DNA from: Sphingobium scionense
GTDB taxonomy: Bacteria > Pseudomonadota > Alphaproteobacteria > Sphingomonadales > Sphingomonadaceae
Length of the DNA stretch: 33,351 bases
Reading direction: 5' to 3'
Assembly: GCF_014197035.1 (NCBI RefSeq)
Contig: NZ_JACIEU010000023.1
Span: 43,173-76,523, forward strand
Positions 7,080 to 16,052 of the stretch are shown piece after piece. Each line of letters opens with the position of its first letter. Positions within the stretch are counted from its first letter, which is position 1. The position numbers and the translations under genes were made by a program. The notes below the pieces were generated by a model. The model was given only the letters and a program-made list of their open reading frames with translations, ran no database searches and was not told where the DNA came from.

Positions 7080-8125
7080 GATGCCGGCCTCCCGTCGGTG
7101 CGGGTGATGCGCACGCGCTTCTGGCGATCGCCCGCGCCGAAGCGCAGCTCGGCGGCGGCGAACAGGCGATCGACGATCATGTGGTTGCCGCGGACCCGGT
7201 AGTTCACGAGCTCGGAAGTATTGCCCTCCGGCCCGACGACGAAGAGCGGCGGCATCTCGCCCTGTCCGATGCCGCGCGGAAACTCGATGAAGACCTGGCG
7301 ACCATCGTCGAAGGCGCGGAGCGGTCGCCACGGCGCGCGGTCGCCGTCGATCTCATAGCGAAAATTGACACGGGACAGGTCGATGCCGGTGGCGACGGGC
7401 TGGGCGGCCTGGGACTCAGTGTTCTGGCGGCGGAGCGCAATGAGCTGATCGTGGGGATATTGCCAGGAGACCGATGCCATATAGGTACGGTTGGTCGAGC
7501 GCAGCTCCATGTGGTAGGTGCGCAGATTGGTGTTGATGACCAGGTTGGTCATCAGCTCGGCGCGCGTGGGTTTCACCAGGATATGGATCTGTCGCGTCGC
7601 GCCCGATCCGCTTTCGGTGTCGCCGATGATCCAGCGCACGGTGTCACCGGCCGCCACCGGGCCGGAGCCGACAAGCTGCTCGCCGGGCTGGAGCGCGATG
7701 TCGGTGATCTGCCCGACGGCGGTGTAGACCTGATACAGCGCGCCTTGCGTAAACGGATAGACCTGCATCGAGTTGATGAAGCCGTTGCGAACCGGCTGCA
7801 CGCGGGCGGCGGCGTTGGCCTGATTGACGCGCGCGGCCGGATCGCTCGCCTCCGGTGCGCTCCGCGTCGTCTCGACCGGCTTCAGCTGACCTGGGAGCGG
7901 CAGCGGCCGGGGCAGCTCGACCACGGTGACGGGCGCCGGTGGGTCGGCCGCCTGCACAGCGGGCGCTGCGTCGTCATAGCTGATCTCGGGTGGCTTCTGC
8001 GTGGTGGCGCAGCCGGCGAGCGCGGTCGTCGCGAGGAGAATGATCGGCAGCGCGGCTTTGCGCAAAACCGGCGATACGTATGTGTGTGAAGCCGGGTCTC
8101 CGGCTTTACGGAAAGACGACTTCAT
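7076..8125 (-). CDS. trbG: conjugal transfer protein TrbG (VirB9-like lipoprotein)
   Basis: TrbG is the VirB9-type outer-membrane-associated component of the P-type mating channel. The 349-residue product has a lipoprotein signal with lipobox LAGC (Cys39), a proline-rich linker, and the CagX/VirB9 domain with segments such as TAVGQITDIALQPGEQ and VNFRYEIDGDRAPWRPLRAF. The N-terminus before the hydrophobic stretch is longer than usual for a signal peptide, so an internal start is possible. ATG 8125 overlaps the trbF stop (ATGA) and the stop overlaps the trbI start. Confidence 0.92.
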   Translation of the reverse strand: MKSSFRKAGDPASHTYVSPVLRKAALPIILLATTALAGCATTQKPPEISYDDAAPAVQAADPPAPVTVVELPRPLPLPGQLKPVETTRSAPEASDPAARVNQANAAARVQPVRNGFINSMQVYPFTQGALYQVYTAVGQITDIALQPGEQLVGSGPVAAGDTVRWIIGDTESGSGATRQIHILVKPTRAELMTNLVINTNLRTYHMELRSTNRTYMASVSWQYPHDQLIALRRQNTESQAAQPVATGIDLSRVNFRYEIDGDRAPWRPLRAFDDGRQVFIEFPRGIGQGEMPPLFVVGPEGNTSELVNYRVRGNHMIVDRLFAAAELRFGAGDRQKRVRITRTDGRPAS

Positions 8126-8811
8126 TGTCCCAGCTCCCGTGACCAGTTGATGGCGTTGACGTAGATTCCGAGCGGGTTCGCCCGGAGTTTTTCGGCGGTG
8201 CGCGGCGGCTGCACGACGATGGTGAGGATGGCGGTCCAGCGCGATGTCTCGGCGAGGGCGCCGTCCTGATAGCGGCGCTCGACCCAGGCGACTCGGAAAC
8301 TCGTAGGGGACGCGCGGATGACCGACGAGACGTCGACCGAGATTTGCTGCTTGCCGACCTTGGTGAAGGGGTCGTTGGCGCGGGCATAATCGTTGAGCGC
8401 CATCGCGCCGGCGGAGGTGGTGAACTCGTAAGCCCGCAGCCAGTTCTGGCGCACGATGATGGCGTCTGCCGGGATCGAGCGGACCTGCTCGATGAAGCGC
8501 GCCAGATGCCAGGCCATTTGCGGATCGGTCGGCTGATAGTCGGCAGTGGCGGGCGCGATGGCCTGCGCCTGGCCGAGCCGATCGACTTGAACCACCCAGG
8601 GTACGATCGTCCCGCGCGCCGACTGCCAGACAAGCGCCGAAGCGAAGCCAGCGGAGAGGATCAGCGAGCCGAACGCCATCAGCCGCCAGTTCTTCGCCTG
8701 CACGCGCGCCGAGCCGATGCGTTCGTCCCAGATCTGGCCGGCACGCTGATAGGGCGTCTCGGGTTCGGGGGATTTGCCATAGTGGGTTGCTGGTCGTTTG
8801 AAGAGGCTCAT
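8122..8811 (-). CDS. trbF: conjugal transfer protein TrbF (VirB8-like)
   Basis: TrbF is the VirB8-like inner-membrane assembly factor of the mating pore. The 229-residue protein has a cytoplasmic N-terminus with the family sequence TPYQRAGQIWDERIGSARVQ, one membrane helix at about 43-62, and a periplasmic NTF2-like domain (for example PWVVQVDRLGQA and RWTAILTIVVQPP). Length is normal for the family. It starts directly next to the trbL stop and ends in an ATGA overlap with trbG. Confidence 0.93.
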   Translation of the reverse strand: MSLFKRPATHYGKSPEPETPYQRAGQIWDERIGSARVQAKNWRLMAFGSLILSAGFASALVWQSARGTIVPWVVQVDRLGQAQAIAPATADYQPTDPQMAWHLARFIEQVRSIPADAIIVRQNWLRAYEFTTSAGAMALNDYARANDPFTKVGKQQISVDVSSVIRASPTSFRVAWVERRYQDGALAETSRWTAILTIVVQPPRTAEKLRANPLGIYVNAINWSRELGQ

Positions 8812-10179
8812 TCAGCGGTCGCTTTCGGAAAGGTTGATGGAAGAGCCGCCGCCGTGGCTGTCGCCAGAGCGAACGGCATGCGCGGCGGCCTGGACGCCAT
8901 GGGTGAGGTTCTGAGAGCGCTTCATGCGCTTGGCCCAGTCAGGCGGTCCCTGACGGGAGGCGCTCTGGCCGGTGGTGGCGCCGCTGGCGGCCTCGCTGTC
9001 GCCGCCAACCGTGCCTGCGGTCGATGTTCCGCCCGTGGCCTCGAAGGCGGACTGAGCGCCGGCCGAGAAGCTCGACTTCATGCTGTCGGCCGCGCGCGAC
9101 GCGGCGCGTTTCAACGGCGAGGCGGCAGCGGACGCGCCCGCGCGGGCAACGCCGCCGAGACCGGAAGCAACGCCCGCCGCGCCGGACTGGCCGGTGGCGC
9201 CGAGGCTGTAGGCGGTGGATGCGCCGCCTGCGATCGCGGCTCCGCCGCGCGCCGCCGCGGCAGCACCGCCGATCGCTGCCGCGCCTCCGGAAGCGACGGC
9301 TCCCACTGTGGCGGCGCCGGCTGCGACCATGCCGCCAGCGGCGAGGCCGGTGCCCACGGCGGCGCCTGCGCCAAGCTGCGGGCCGCCGGAGACGAGGCCA
9401 TTGGCGATGCCGGGCCCAAAGATGCCGAGACCGAGGAGGCTCAGCGCCGCGAGCACGATCGCCATGGCCTGATCGATCGTCGGTGTCGCGCCGCCAAAGC
9501 CTGCGGTGAATTCTGAAAACAGCGTCGAGCCGATGCCGATGATGACGGCCAGCACCAGCACTTTGATGCCGCTCGAGATCACATTGCCGAGGACACGCTC
9601 CGCCATGAAGGCGGATTTGCCGAACAGGCCGAAGGGAATGAGGACGAAGCCGGCGAGCGTTGTCAGCTTGAACTCGATCAGCGTGACGAAGAGCTGAATC
9701 GCGAGAATAAAGAAGGCGAGCAGCACCAGCGCCCAGGCCAGGAACATGCAGGCGATCTGGATGAAATTCTCGAAGAACGACCAGTAGCCCATCAGGCCGG
9801 AGATCGATTCCAGCAGCGGCCGGCCGGCATCGAGGCCGGTCTGCGCCACCTTGCCGGGGCGCAGAAGATCGGCCGTCGTAAAGCCCGTGCCGGACGCCTT
9901 CAGGCCGAGGCCGGCGAAGCTCTCGAAGATGATCCTGGCGAGGTTGTTCCAGTTGCCGATGAGGTAGGCGAAGACGCCGACGAACAGAGTTTTCTTGACC
10001 AGGCGGGCGAGAATGTCGTCGTCGGCGCCCCAGCTCCAGAACAGGGCGGCAAGCGTCACGTCGATGACGATTAGCGTGGTGGCGATGAAGGCCACCTCGC
10101 CACCGAGCAGACCGAAACCCGAGTCGATGTAGCGAGTGAAGACCTCGAGGAAATGGTCGATGACGCCTGTGCCGCCCAT
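8812..10179 (-). CDS. trbL: conjugal transfer protein TrbL (VirB6-like)
   Basis: TrbL is the polytopic VirB6-type inner-membrane channel component. The 455-residue product begins MGGTGVIDHFLEVFTRYIDS and has five or six hydrophobic helices up to about residue 270. A long low-complexity Ala/Gly-rich region (about 270-360) and a polar Ser/Gly tail follow, the usual form in this family. ATG 10179 was chosen because it gives the family N-terminus; the frame is open back to 10383, but that part is antisense to the linker of the next gene. It lies 4 bp after the trbK-like stop. Confidence 0.92.
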   Translation of the reverse strand: MGGTGVIDHFLEVFTRYIDSGFGLLGGEVAFIATTLIVIDVTLAALFWSWGADDDILARLVKKTLFVGVFAYLIGNWNNLARIIFESFAGLGLKASGTGFTTADLLRPGKVAQTGLDAGRPLLESISGLMGYWSFFENFIQIACMFLAWALVLLAFFILAIQLFVTLIEFKLTTLAGFVLIPFGLFGKSAFMAERVLGNVISSGIKVLVLAVIIGIGSTLFSEFTAGFGGATPTIDQAMAIVLAALSLLGLGIFGPGIANGLVSGGPQLGAGAAVGTGLAAGGMVAAGAATVGAVASGGAAAIGGAAAAARGGAAIAGGASTAYSLGATGQSGAAGVASGLGGVARAGASAAASPLKRAASRAADSMKSSFSAGAQSAFEATGGTSTAGTVGGDSEAASGATTGQSASRQGPPDWAKRMKRSQNLTHGVQAAAHAVRSGDSHGGGSSINLSESDR

Positions 10180-10183
10180 GATG

Positions 10184-10579
10184 TTATCGGGCCTCGCCAG
10201 CTTCGGGCGCGGTCGCCGGGGCAGTTTTCTTGCGAACCGGATCGGCTTCGGCCGGCGTGGTTGCGGAGATGTTTCCGCTCGACCTCGGAGCCGGCGAAGC
10301 GTCAGGCAGACGCTCGGCGGGACGAGCACCGGGAGCGAGGAAACGCTGGCGGTTCTCGGCCCATGCGCGAAGGCAGGCCGCATCGCGTGGTCCGGCCTCG
10401 CCTAGGAGCTGACAGCGCAGAAGCTCCTCTCGGAGCGGGTCGGCCGAGGTGTTCTCGGCTCGGCCGAGGCTCCGGAACATCGGCTCCTCTTCCTTCCGAG
10501 TCAGCTCGATCGCGGTCGCCGTGACGGCGACCGCGACGAAGAGGACAGCGCCGAGCCGTGCGAGCATCTTTGCGTCCAT
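10184..10579 (-). CDS. trbK: putative entry-exclusion protein, TrbK-alt family
   Basis: The 131-residue protein sits between trbJ and trbL, the position of trbK. It has an N-terminal membrane helix (about 7-24), then ELTRKEEEPMFRSLGRAE and two cysteines (Cys56 and Cys69) in a pattern typical of the TrbK-alt proteins, and a disordered Pro/Ala tail. TrbK of RP4 is a lipoprotein that blocks transfer into cells that already hold the plasmid; this version has no lipobox and its exclusion role is inferred from position and family. Spacing is 10 bp from trbJ and 4 bp to trbL. Confidence 0.78.
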   Translation of the reverse strand: MDAKMLARLGAVLFVAVAVTATAIELTRKEEEPMFRSLGRAENTSADPLREELLRCQLLGEAGPRDAACLRAWAENRQRFLAPGARPAERLPDASPAPRSSGNISATTPAEADPVRKKTAPATAPEAGEAR

Positions 10580-10589
10580 CGGTCAGCCC

Positions 10590-11357
10590 TCAGTTGCCGT
10601 TCGGAAACATCCGGGCGTTGCCGGGTTGGTAGCTCGTGCCCGGCATGAGGAAGCGGCGACGCTGCTCGCGGCCCTGTTCAGCCGCGGCGGCCTGTTCGGC
10701 GGATTGCATCGCCTGGGCGCGGCCGTTCGCGGCGACGACGGCAGTGAGATCGGCTAGCTGCTGCGCCTGGAGGGCGAGGAGCTGGTTGCCTGCCTGCGTC
10801 GCCTGCAGCGCGCCAGTCGCGCCCTGGCTTTGTCCGACCAACGCCGACATCTGCGTGCGATTGGTGTCGATGTTGCCGACGACGCCGGCCTGCACGCGCA
10901 TCGCGTCCTGCAGTCCGCCGACGGTGTTCTGCCAGCGGGTCCTCGCGTCGGCGACGAGCTGCTGGTCCGAGGCCGACATTGATGCGTTGCCGTAGGTGGT
11001 ACGGAACGCCTGGTCGATGTTCTGGACGTCGTAGGCGATGCGCTGCGCCTGCTGCAGGAGTTGCTGGGTCCGCTGCACGGACTGTTGAAGCTGCTGGAGC
11101 GAAGAGAACGGCAGGCTCGCGAGATTGCGGGCCTGGTTGATGAGCGACGTCGCCTGGTTCTGGAGCGAGGTGATCTGGTTGTTGATCTGCTCTAGCGATC
11201 GTGCCGCCGTCAGCACGTTCTGAGCGTAGTTCGACGGGTCGTAGACGATCCATTGCGCCGCAGCCGGAGGTGCGAATATCGGCGTAAGCGCCAGCGGCGC
11301 CGCCAGGATGGACAGAGCGAGCCGGGCGGCGCGCGAGCGGGAGCGAAAACGGGTCAT
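10590..11357 (-). CDS. trbJ: conjugal transfer protein TrbJ (VirB5-like)
   Basis: TrbJ is the periplasmic VirB5-like minor pilus component. The 255-residue protein has a signal peptide with probable cleavage near residue 34 (PAAAQ), the WIVYDPSNYAQNVLTAAR start of the mature family domain, and a long Gln-rich coiled coil (about 50-110). ATG 11357 overlaps the trbE stop (ATGA); the longer frame to 11459 is a shadow of trbE. Confidence 0.92.
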   Translation of the reverse strand: MTRFRSRSRAARLALSILAAPLALTPIFAPPAAAQWIVYDPSNYAQNVLTAARSLEQINNQITSLQNQATSLINQARNLASLPFSSLQQLQQSVQRTQQLLQQAQRIAYDVQNIDQAFRTTYGNASMSASDQQLVADARTRWQNTVGGLQDAMRVQAGVVGNIDTNRTQMSALVGQSQGATGALQATQAGNQLLALQAQQLADLTAVVAANGRAQAMQSAEQAAAAEQGREQRRRFLMPGTSYQPGNARMFPNGN

Positions 11358-13822
11358 GACGATACCTCCTGGCTGGTGGGAATGACGGTCTGGGGGATGA
11401 CGTTGGTGAGGTCGGCGATGAGGTCCGCCGCCCAGCCGAGCGAGCATTCGGCGAGCCATTCGTGCAGGAAGCCGTCACGGCCCGACCGGGCGAACACCTC
11501 GGCGATCAGCGCCTGATGCTGTTTCGACGACGCGGCGCAGAGCGCCAGCGCGACGTCGGACAGGCCCAACTCGAACAGCCGGTTGCCGCGTCGTGACTGG
11601 CAGTAGTAGTCGCGCTTCGGCGTGGCCCGCGCGAGGATCTCGATCTGGCGACCGTTGAGACCGAAGCGGCGATAAATCGCGGTGATCTGCGGCTCGATCG
11701 CGCGCTCGTTGGGCAGCAGCAGACGGGTCTGGCAGCTCTCGATGATCGCGGGCGCGATGGCGGAATTGTCGATGTCCGACAGCGATTGTGTGGCGAAGAT
11801 GACGCTGGCGTTCTTCTTGCGCAGCGTCTTCAGCCACTCGCGGAGCTGACCGGCGAAGCCTTCGTCGTCGAGCGCCAGCCAGCCTTCATCGACAATCAGC
11901 AGTGTCGGCCTGCCGTCGAGCCGGTCCTCGATGCGGTGGAACAGATAGGCGAGGACCGCGGGCGCGGCGCCGGTGCCGATCAGGCCCTCAGTCTCGAACG
12001 CCTGGACCGACGCTTCACCCAGATGCTCGGCCTCGGCGTCGAGCAGCCGGCCATAGGGCCCGCCGACGCAATAGGGCCGTAGCGCCTGTTTCAGGTCGTT
12101 CGATTGCAGGAGGACTGCGAGGCCGGTGATGGTGCGTTCGCTGATGGGCGCGGAGGCAAGCGACGTCAGCGCCGACCACAGATGCTCCTTGACGTCGGGC
12201 GTGATCGGTACGCCCTCGCGCATCAGGATCGCGACGACCCAGTCCGCCGCCCAGGCGCGCTCCTGCGCCTCGTGGATGCTGGCGAGCGGCTGGAGCGAGA
12301 CGGAGGAATCCGACCCCTCGGTGAGGCCACCGCCGAGATCGTGCCAATCGCCGCGCATCGCCAGCGCAGCCGCGCGGATCGAGCCGCCGAAATCGAACGC
12401 GAAGACCTGGGCGCCGGCGTAGCGGCGAAATTGCAGCGCCATCAGCGCCAGCAGCACCGACTTACCGGCGCCGGTCGGTCCGACGACAAGCGTGTGACCG
12501 ACATCGCCGACATGAAGGGAAAACCGGAACGGGGTGCTTCCCTCGGTCTTGCCATAGAGCAAGGGGGGCGACCCGAAGTGCTCATCCCGTTCCGGCCCCG
12601 CCCACACCGCCGACAGCGGGATCATGTGGGCGAGATTGAGCGTCGAGATCGGCGGTTGCCGGACATTGGCGTAGACGTGGCCGGGCAGTGAGCCGAGCCA
12701 GGCGTCCACCGCGTTGATCGTCTCCGGCATCGCCGTGAAATCGCGGCCCTGGACGATCTTCTCGACCAGCCGCAGCTTCTCGGCGGCGATGCGCGGATCC
12801 TCGTCCCAGACCGTGACGGTCGCCGTCACATAGGCCTGGCCGGCATAGTCGGCGCCGAGTTCCTGCAGGGCGAGGTCGGCATCCGCCGCCTTGTTGGCGG
12901 CATCCGTATCCACGAGCGCGGACGCCTCGTTGGTCATCACCTCCTTCAGGATGGCGGCGATCGACTTGCGCTTGGCGAACCATTGCCGCCGGATCTTCGT
13001 CAGCAGCTTGGTCGCATCGGTCTTGTCGAGCAGGATGGCGCGCGTCGACCAGCGATAGGGAAAGGCGAGCCGATTGAGATCGTCGAGCAATCCGGGCGTC
13101 GTCGCGGTGGGAAAGCCGACGATGGTGAGCACGCGCAGATGCGCCGTTCCCAGTCTCGGCTCCAGACCGCCGGTGAGCGTCTGGTCGGCAATCAGGGCAT
13201 CGAGATACATCGGCGTCTCGGGAACGCGGACGCGGTGGCGTTTGGTCGAGACGCAGGAATGCAGGTAGGTCAGCGTCTCGCCGTCATCGAGCCAGACGCA
13301 TTCCGGCATGAAGCCTTCGACGAGCTGCAGCACGCGATCGGTGCGGTCGATGAAGCCGCGCAGGATCTCATGGGCATCGACGCCCGATTGCTCTCGTCCC
13401 TCATAGAGCCAGGCTTCGGTGCGCGCGGCGTCCTCGGCCAGCGGCAGATAGAGGATGGTGAGGAAGTAGCTGGATTCGAAATGCGTGCCCGCTTCCTCGA
13501 AATCGGCCTTCCTCTCGGCATCCAGCAGACCGGAAGCTGAATCCGGAAACATGCTTGAGGGATAGGTCGCGGCGGTATGGCGCTGTGCCTCGACGAAGAT
13601 CGACCAGCCGGAGCCGAGGCGCCGGAAGGCGTTGTTGAGCCGGCCGGCGACGGCGACCAGTTCGGCCGGCACGGCGGAATCCATGTCGGGGCCGCGGAAG
13701 CGGGCGGTGCGCTGGAACGAGCCGTCCTTGTTGAGCACCACGCCTTCGCCGACCAGGGCGACCCAGGGGAGGAAGTCGGCGAGCCGGGAGTTGCGATTGC
13801 GATATTCGGCAAGGTTCAACAT
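11354..13822 (-). CDS. trbE: conjugal transfer ATPase TrbE (VirB4-like)
   Basis: TrbE is the VirB4-type ATPase that energises pilus assembly and substrate transfer at the inner membrane. The 822-residue protein has the CagE/TrbE/VirB N-terminal domain followed by a P-loop domain with Walker A GPTGAGKS at 448-455 and Walker B LLIVDE at about 641-646, then the ATQSLSDID segment near 675-685. Length and motifs are normal for the family, so it should be active. It starts 12 bp after the trbD stop and ends in an ATGA overlap with trbJ. Confidence 0.96.
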   Translation of the reverse strand: MLNLAEYRNRNSRLADFLPWVALVGEGVVLNKDGSFQRTARFRGPDMDSAVPAELVAVAGRLNNAFRRLGSGWSIFVEAQRHTAATYPSSMFPDSASGLLDAERKADFEEAGTHFESSYFLTILYLPLAEDAARTEAWLYEGREQSGVDAHEILRGFIDRTDRVLQLVEGFMPECVWLDDGETLTYLHSCVSTKRHRVRVPETPMYLDALIADQTLTGGLEPRLGTAHLRVLTIVGFPTATTPGLLDDLNRLAFPYRWSTRAILLDKTDATKLLTKIRRQWFAKRKSIAAILKEVMTNEASALVDTDAANKAADADLALQELGADYAGQAYVTATVTVWDEDPRIAAEKLRLVEKIVQGRDFTAMPETINAVDAWLGSLPGHVYANVRQPPISTLNLAHMIPLSAVWAGPERDEHFGSPPLLYGKTEGSTPFRFSLHVGDVGHTLVVGPTGAGKSVLLALMALQFRRYAGAQVFAFDFGGSIRAAALAMRGDWHDLGGGLTEGSDSSVSLQPLASIHEAQERAWAADWVVAILMREGVPITPDVKEHLWSALTSLASAPISERTITGLAVLLQSNDLKQALRPYCVGGPYGRLLDAEAEHLGEASVQAFETEGLIGTGAAPAVLAYLFHRIEDRLDGRPTLLIVDEGWLALDDEGFAGQLREWLKTLRKKNASVIFATQSLSDIDNSAIAPAIIESCQTRLLLPNERAIEPQITAIYRRFGLNGRQIEILARATPKRDYYCQSRRGNRLFELGLSDVALALCAASSKQHQALIAEVFARSGRDGFLHEWLAECSLGWAADLIADLTNVIPQTVIPTSQEVSS

Positions 13823-13834
13823 CGGTACGCCTCC

Positions 13835-14116
13835 TCAGACCGCCAGATGGCCGGGGATGCGCAAATGGCGGCGCACGACGTCGACGAATTGGGGATCGCG
13901 CTTGGCCGCCCAAACGGCGGCGAAGTGGCCGATAGCCCAAAGGCCAAGGCCGACCAGCCAGAGGCGAAGGCCGAGGCCGAGGGCTGCGGCCAGCGTGCCG
14001 TTGAGGATGGCGATCGAGCGCGGGGCGCCGCCGAGCAGGATATGCTCGGTCAGCGCCCGGTGTACGGGCACGGAGAAGCCGGGCACTTCGACCGAGGGGT
14101 CGACCATGCCGGCCAT
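13835..14116 (-). CDS. trbD: conjugal transfer protein TrbD (VirB3-like)
   Basis: TrbD is the small VirB3-like inner-membrane protein that works with TrbE. The 93-residue product has the family pattern FSVPVHRALTEHILLGGAPR, one or two hydrophobic segments at about 36-65, and the RDPQFVDVVRRHL C-terminus. ATG 14116 overlaps the trbC stop by one base (TGATG); a second ATG at 14107 is a possible alternative. The long open frame to 14581 is a shadow of trbC and trbB. Confidence 0.9.
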   Translation of the reverse strand: MAGMVDPSVEVPGFSVPVHRALTEHILLGGAPRSIAILNGTLAAALGLGLRLWLVGLGLWAIGHFAAVWAAKRDPQFVDVVRRHLRIPGHLAV

Positions 14117-14448
14117 CAGACGAGCGCCCCGCCACCGAACGAGAAGAACGACAGGAAGAACGAGCTGGCCGCAAACGCGATCGACAGGCCGAAGACGATC
14201 TGGATCAGCTTGCGGGCGCCGCCAGACGTGTCGCCGAAGGCGAGCGTCAGGCCGGTGATGATGATGATCATCACCGCGATGATCTTGGCGACCGGGCCCT
14301 CGATCGACTGGAGGATTTGCTGAAGCGGCTGCTCCCACGGCATGGACGAGCCCGACGCGTGGGCGGCGGGCGCCAGCGCGATCGAAAGGAAGGTGACGGA
14401 GGCCGCTGTCGCGATGTGGCGGCGCATGCGGAGCGAATGACGGATCAT
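14116..14448 (-). CDS. trbC: conjugal transfer pilin TrbC (VirB2-like)
   Basis: TrbC is the pilin precursor of the conjugative pilus. The 110-residue protein has a long signal sequence with probable cleavage near residue 31 (PAAHA), then two hydrophobic helices (about 54-72 and 83-104) separated by a short FGDTSGGARK loop, the VirB2 pattern. In RP4 the mature pilin is cyclised by TraF, and a traF gene is present at 21247-21792. The start overlaps the trbB stop (ATGA). Confidence 0.92.
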   Translation of the reverse strand: MIRHSLRMRRHIATAASVTFLSIALAPAAHASGSSMPWEQPLQQILQSIEGPVAKIIAVMIIIITGLTLAFGDTSGGARKLIQIVFGLSIAFAASSFFLSFFSFGGGALV

Positions 14449-15428
14449 GCTGGATCTCCCGATGGTTCGGATGCTGCGAGGGTGATGGCGTAATCGCCGT
14501 CTGGGCCGAGCCCATCGACACGGGCGAGTTCGGCAAGACGTCGTTGGGCGCCGCGGCCGGACAGCACGGCGACGAGATCAATGGTCTCGGCGATCAGTGC
14601 GCGCGGCACGGTGACGACGGCTTCCTGAATGAGCTGCTCGAGGCGGCGCACTGCGCCGATCGCGGTGCCGGCGTGGATGGTGCCGATGCCGCCCGGATGG
14701 CCGGTGCCCCAGGCTTTCAGCAGGTCGAGGGCTTCAGCGCCGCGAACCTCGCCGATCGGAATCCGGTCGGGGCGGAGCCGCAGGCTGGAGCGCACCAGAT
14801 CGGAGAGCGAGACGACGCCGTCCTTGGTGCGCAGAGCAACGAGATTGGGCGCGGCGCATTGCAGCTCGCGCGTATCCTCGATCAAGACGACGCGATCGTC
14901 TGTCTTAGCGACTTCGGCCAGCAGCGCGTTGGTGAGGGTCGTTTTGCCGGTTGACGTGCCACCGGCGACGAGGATGTTTTGCCGGGACGCCACGGCATCG
15001 CGCAGCGCCTCGGCTTGCGCGCCCGTCATGATGCCGGCGGCGGCATAATCGTCCAGGGTGAACACTGCGACAGCGGGCTTGCGGATGGCGAAGGCCGGGG
15101 CCGCGACGACGGGCGGCAGCAGGCCTTCGAACCGTTCTCCTGTCTCGGGCAGCTCGGCCGAGACGCGCGGGCTACCGGGATGAACCTCGGCGCCGACATG
15201 GTGCGCGACGAGGCGGATGATGCGCTCGCCATCGGCGGGCGACAGTCGCTCCCCCGTATCGGCCAGGCCTTCGGACAGACGGTCGATCCAGAGCCGCCCG
15301 TCGGGGTTGAGCATCACCTCGACGATCGCGGGATCTTCCAGGAACCGGGCGATGGCGGGGCCGAGGGCGGTGCGCAACATGCGCGCACCCCGCGTGATCG
15401 CCTCGGATTTCTGGTGAGTTGCCGCCAC
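14445..15428 (-). CDS. trbB: conjugal transfer ATPase TrbB (VirB11-like)
   Basis: TrbB is the hexameric VirB11-type traffic ATPase of the mating pore. The 327-residue protein has the N-terminal domain typical of TrbB, Walker A GGTSTGKT at about 156-163, the Asp box VVLIEDTREL, and the GTGHPGGIGTIHAG His-box segment. The GTG at 15428 is used as start, with an AAGGAC site 10-12 bases upstream. It heads the trbBCDEJKLFGI series and is separated from the CopG-like gene by 168 bp, so it may have its own promoter. Confidence 0.94.
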   Translation of the reverse strand: MAATHQKSEAITRGARMLRTALGPAIARFLEDPAIVEVMLNPDGRLWIDRLSEGLADTGERLSPADGERIIRLVAHHVGAEVHPGSPRVSAELPETGERFEGLLPPVVAAPAFAIRKPAVAVFTLDDYAAAGIMTGAQAEALRDAVASRQNILVAGGTSTGKTTLTNALLAEVAKTDDRVVLIEDTRELQCAAPNLVALRTKDGVVSLSDLVRSSLRLRPDRIPIGEVRGAEALDLLKAWGTGHPGGIGTIHAGTAIGAVRRLEQLIQEAVVTVPRALIAETIDLVAVLSGRGAQRRLAELARVDGLGPDGDYAITLAASEPSGDPA

Positions 15429-15515
15429 GTCGTCCCCGTCCTTTTGCGGGCGCGCTCGACGCGGCCCTGGATCGGGGATGATTAAGAGGGCCAGAAATCA
15501 GACGGGTTCAACAAG

Positions 15516-15545
15516 ATTAGACCGTCGTAGTAGCCTAGCGTGCAA
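15516..15545 (-). promoter_or_regulatory. possible promoter of the trb operon
   Basis: In the 168-bp gap upstream of trbB a -35-like TTGCAC (15540-15545, - strand) and a -10-like TCTAAT (15516-15521) lie 18 bp apart and point toward trbB. This is a pattern match only. The gap is one of the larger non-coding intervals in the otherwise tightly packed transfer operon, which makes a promoter here reasonable. Confidence 0.25.
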
Positions 15546-15596
15546 ATACAGGAGAACGGCGGAATCGGCCCCGACTTGATCGACCACAAGCGGACA

Positions 15597-16043
15597 CTAT
15601 CGGTCCTCTTGCAGCGACTCGTCGTGATCGTCGCGGAGCCTACCGGCAATATCGTCCGGGATTTCGCGCAGAAAGCTCTGACCCTTCTGAAGCCTTTTAC
15701 CGAGCGTCTCAACGAAGCCTTCGAAGCGCTCACGACCCTTGATCTGTGCGGCGGCCTGCGCGTCGCCGGGCAATGGCGGCGTGATCGTCAGCCAGAAGCG
15801 GACGAACAGCGCCAGCGTCTCCGCCGTTACACCGAGGTCGCGCTCGATCCGTTGGGCCTGGCGCGAGAGCCGATCCATCCGGCGGGTGAAGGCGGCTTCG
15901 CGTCGATCGGCGGCGTCAGGCGACAGGAACGACGCCACAGCCGCCTCGACGATGGCCGATCGCGAGATTTTCTTGCGCTCCGACAGCTCGCTGATCCGGG
16001 TGATCATCTCGACGGGCAAGGTGAGGTTCAGGCGATCCCGCAT
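15597..16043 (-). CDS. CopG-family ribbon-helix-helix protein
   Basis: The 148-residue protein begins MRDRLNLTLPVEMITRISEL and continues with KKISRSAIVEAAVASFL, a canonical ribbon-helix-helix domain (about residues 1-40). The rest is helical and charged with no recognised domain. Proteins of this type are regularly found between traG and trbB in Tn4371-like clusters. It may act at the nearby trbB upstream gap or as an accessory at the relaxosome; neither is shown. It follows traG after 9 bp. Confidence 0.85.
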   Translation of the reverse strand: MRDRLNLTLPVEMITRISELSERKKISRSAIVEAAVASFLSPDAADRREAAFTRRMDRLSRQAQRIERDLGVTAETLALFVRFWLTITPPLPGDAQAAAQIKGRERFEGFVETLGKRLQKGQSFLREIPDDIAGRLRDDHDESLQEDR

Positions 16044-16052
16044 TGCCGCCTC

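Noticed and set aside
6998..8089. Long + strand frame of 363 codons over trbG
   Set aside because: It is antisense to a well-conserved trbG, has Arg/Gly/Ala-rich composition and no family likeness. Long opposite-strand frames are common in high-GC DNA.
8940..9400. The repetitive GC-rich stretch in trbL as a DNA repeat array
   Set aside because: It follows from the Ala/Gly-rich coding of the TrbL C-terminus and has no fixed period or exact repeat unit.
8344..9516. Long + strand frame of 390 codons over trbF and trbL
   Set aside because: The sequence is low-complexity and mirrors the Ala/Gly-rich trbL segment; no ribosome site or domain.
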